Source: Vicinamibacterales bacterium
Lineage (GTDB): Bacteria > Acidobacteriota > Vicinamibacteria > Vicinamibacterales > UBA2999
Reading direction: 5' to 3'
Length of the DNA: 64,000 nt
Assembly: GCA_030680175.1 (NCBI GenBank)
Contig: JAUXWO010000092.1
Span: forward strand, 1-64,000
Shown: positions 63,482 to 64,000 of the stretch, piece by piece
Position numbering within the stretch: position 1 is the first letter of the stretch
Layout of the letters: every line of letters starts with the position of its first letter
Notes under the pieces: generated by a model
Databases searched by the model: none
Seen by the model: the letters and a program-made list of their open reading frames with translations, nothing else
Told to the model about the DNA's origin: nothing
Translations under genes and position numbers: made by a program

Positions 63482-64000
63482 TCAGGAGTACGGATCGTTC
63501 GCGCGGCAGGGGCCGAGCACCGTCGAGAGCACGATCGCGGCCCGCACGCTCGACGGTCGCGACAGGGCCCGGATCGTGCGGGCATGCGGCCGGCGTCGAT
63601 GGGCATGCTCGCGCTCGCGCTGATCCAGCGTCGCCCGCTGCAGGCGGGCGTCGCGCGCCCGCCGGGCCAGGACCAGTTCGGCGGGCATGGCGGCCGTGGC
63701 TCGCACGGGCGCCGGCGCACGGTGCACCGGGGGCCGCGCGGGCTGGCGCATGGGCGGCCGCACGGGAGGGAGGGGGGGCGGCGCCTGCGGGCGGGCGACC
63801 ACCACCACCTCGTCCTCTTCCTCTTCGTCGTCGTCCCACGCGGGCGGCGGTGGAGGCCGACGTACTGGCGGCGCCCCCTCGCGGGGCGCCTGTCGCCCTG
63901 GCGCGGACCGGCCCTCGGCCTGCTCGCGCCTGATGCGCGCCTTCCGGACCATCCCCTCGATGAGGGGCAGCACCAGGAACACGAAGAGGAGCAGGAGCAC
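63482..64000 (-). CDS. Membrane-anchored proline-rich protein (cut by window end)
   Basis: The 172 visible residues begin with a hydrophobic stretch LLLLFVFLVLPLIEGMV, probably a membrane anchor that may continue beyond the window. A low-complexity middle follows: basic, then Pro-rich, then acidic WDDDEEEEDEVV, then Pro-rich. A helical C-terminus ends SVRAAIVLSTVLGPCRANDPY. I do not recognise a named family, though the C-terminal AIVLSTVLGP phrase looks conserved rather than random. The GTG at the window edge may or may not be the start. The 190 bp before the DUF411 gene show nothing recognisable. Confidence 0.5.
   Translation of the reverse strand: MLLLLFVFLVLPLIEGMVRKARIRREQAEGRSAPGRQAPREGAPPVRRPPPPPAWDDDEEEEDEVVVVARPQAPPPLPPVRPPMRQPARPPVHRAPAPVRATAAMPAELVLARRARDARLQRATLDQREREHAHRRRPHARTIRALSRPSSVRAAIVLSTVLGPCRANDPYS

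Overview
The window is very GC-rich chromosomal DNA from a Gram-negative, didermic bacterium. The gene content points to Acidobacteriota, probably a Vicinamibacteria-like lineage: an ADOP-type FtsX/MacB permease, a TonB-dependent receptor with an N-terminal carboxypeptidase-regulatory domain, a DUF5916 barrel protein, HAF-repeat and DUF3494 proteins, and a mostly monocistronic layout. This placement is inference from family content; there is no rRNA in the window and I found no tRNA by eye.

Layout. 0.3-10.4 kb: small membrane protein, Na/Pi cotransporter, nitrilase-fold hydrolase, Rieske oxygenase, hybrid histidine kinase, APC permease, M14 peptidase. 10.7-15.9 kb: FAD-linked lactate/glycolate oxidase, topoisomerase IV subunit A, Fic protein with an AT-rich palindrome in front. 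16-22.8 kb: HAF-repeat protein, LuxR regulator overlapping a GNAT gene, an ABC-2 exporter pair followed by an ACT-GNAT fusion, and an S66 LD-carboxypeptidase. 23.2-28.9 kb, minus strand: ADOP permease, Tat-exported sulfite-oxidase-fold enzyme, NapH-like membrane ferredoxin, and an exported peroxiredoxin whose peroxidatic position is an in-frame UGA. 28.9-36.4 kb: a 2263-residue TamB-TamA fusion and a TPR protein. 36.4-43.2 kb: a structured leader, NYN/LOTUS protein, MacA-like adaptor, FtsX permease and topoisomerase IV subunit B. 43.2-47.15 kb: a less GC-rich segment bounded downstream by a second, diverged copy of the parE 3' end. It carries a LuxR regulator, a relic of a FeeM/LuxI-type acyltransferase, a secreted cysteine-repeat protein and an alpha-oxoamine synthase. 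47.3-54.7 kb: serine hydrolase, exported protein, universal stress protein, TonB-dependent receptor, MATE transporter. 54.7-56.9 kb: a graveyard (IS91-type transposase, flavin disulfide reductase and hicAB relics) around an intact DUF3494 protein. 56.9-64 kb: membrane protein, P5C dehydrogenase, MgtE-like transporter, DUF5916 protein, DUF411 protein and a partial proline-rich protein.

The points most worth a second look are: (1) the candidate selenocysteine peroxiredoxin with a hairpin in the right place after the UGA; (2) the covalent TamB-TamA fusion, which would join inner and outer membranes in one chain; (3) the roughly 280-nt leader of the NYN/LOTUS gene, whose closing stem takes up the ribosome binding site; (4) the parE-flanked island; and (5) at least seven sequence-unrelated intergenic repeat families. 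Several of these share one architecture: arms of short 7-9 bp units in opposite orientation around a variable core that often holds its own hairpin.

Working together: the SUOX-fold enzyme, polyferredoxin and peroxiredoxin look like an envelope redox set. TamBA belongs to outer-membrane assembly, with the TonB receptor, DUF5916 protein and efflux systems as other envelope functions. parC and parE are both present but about 27 kb apart.
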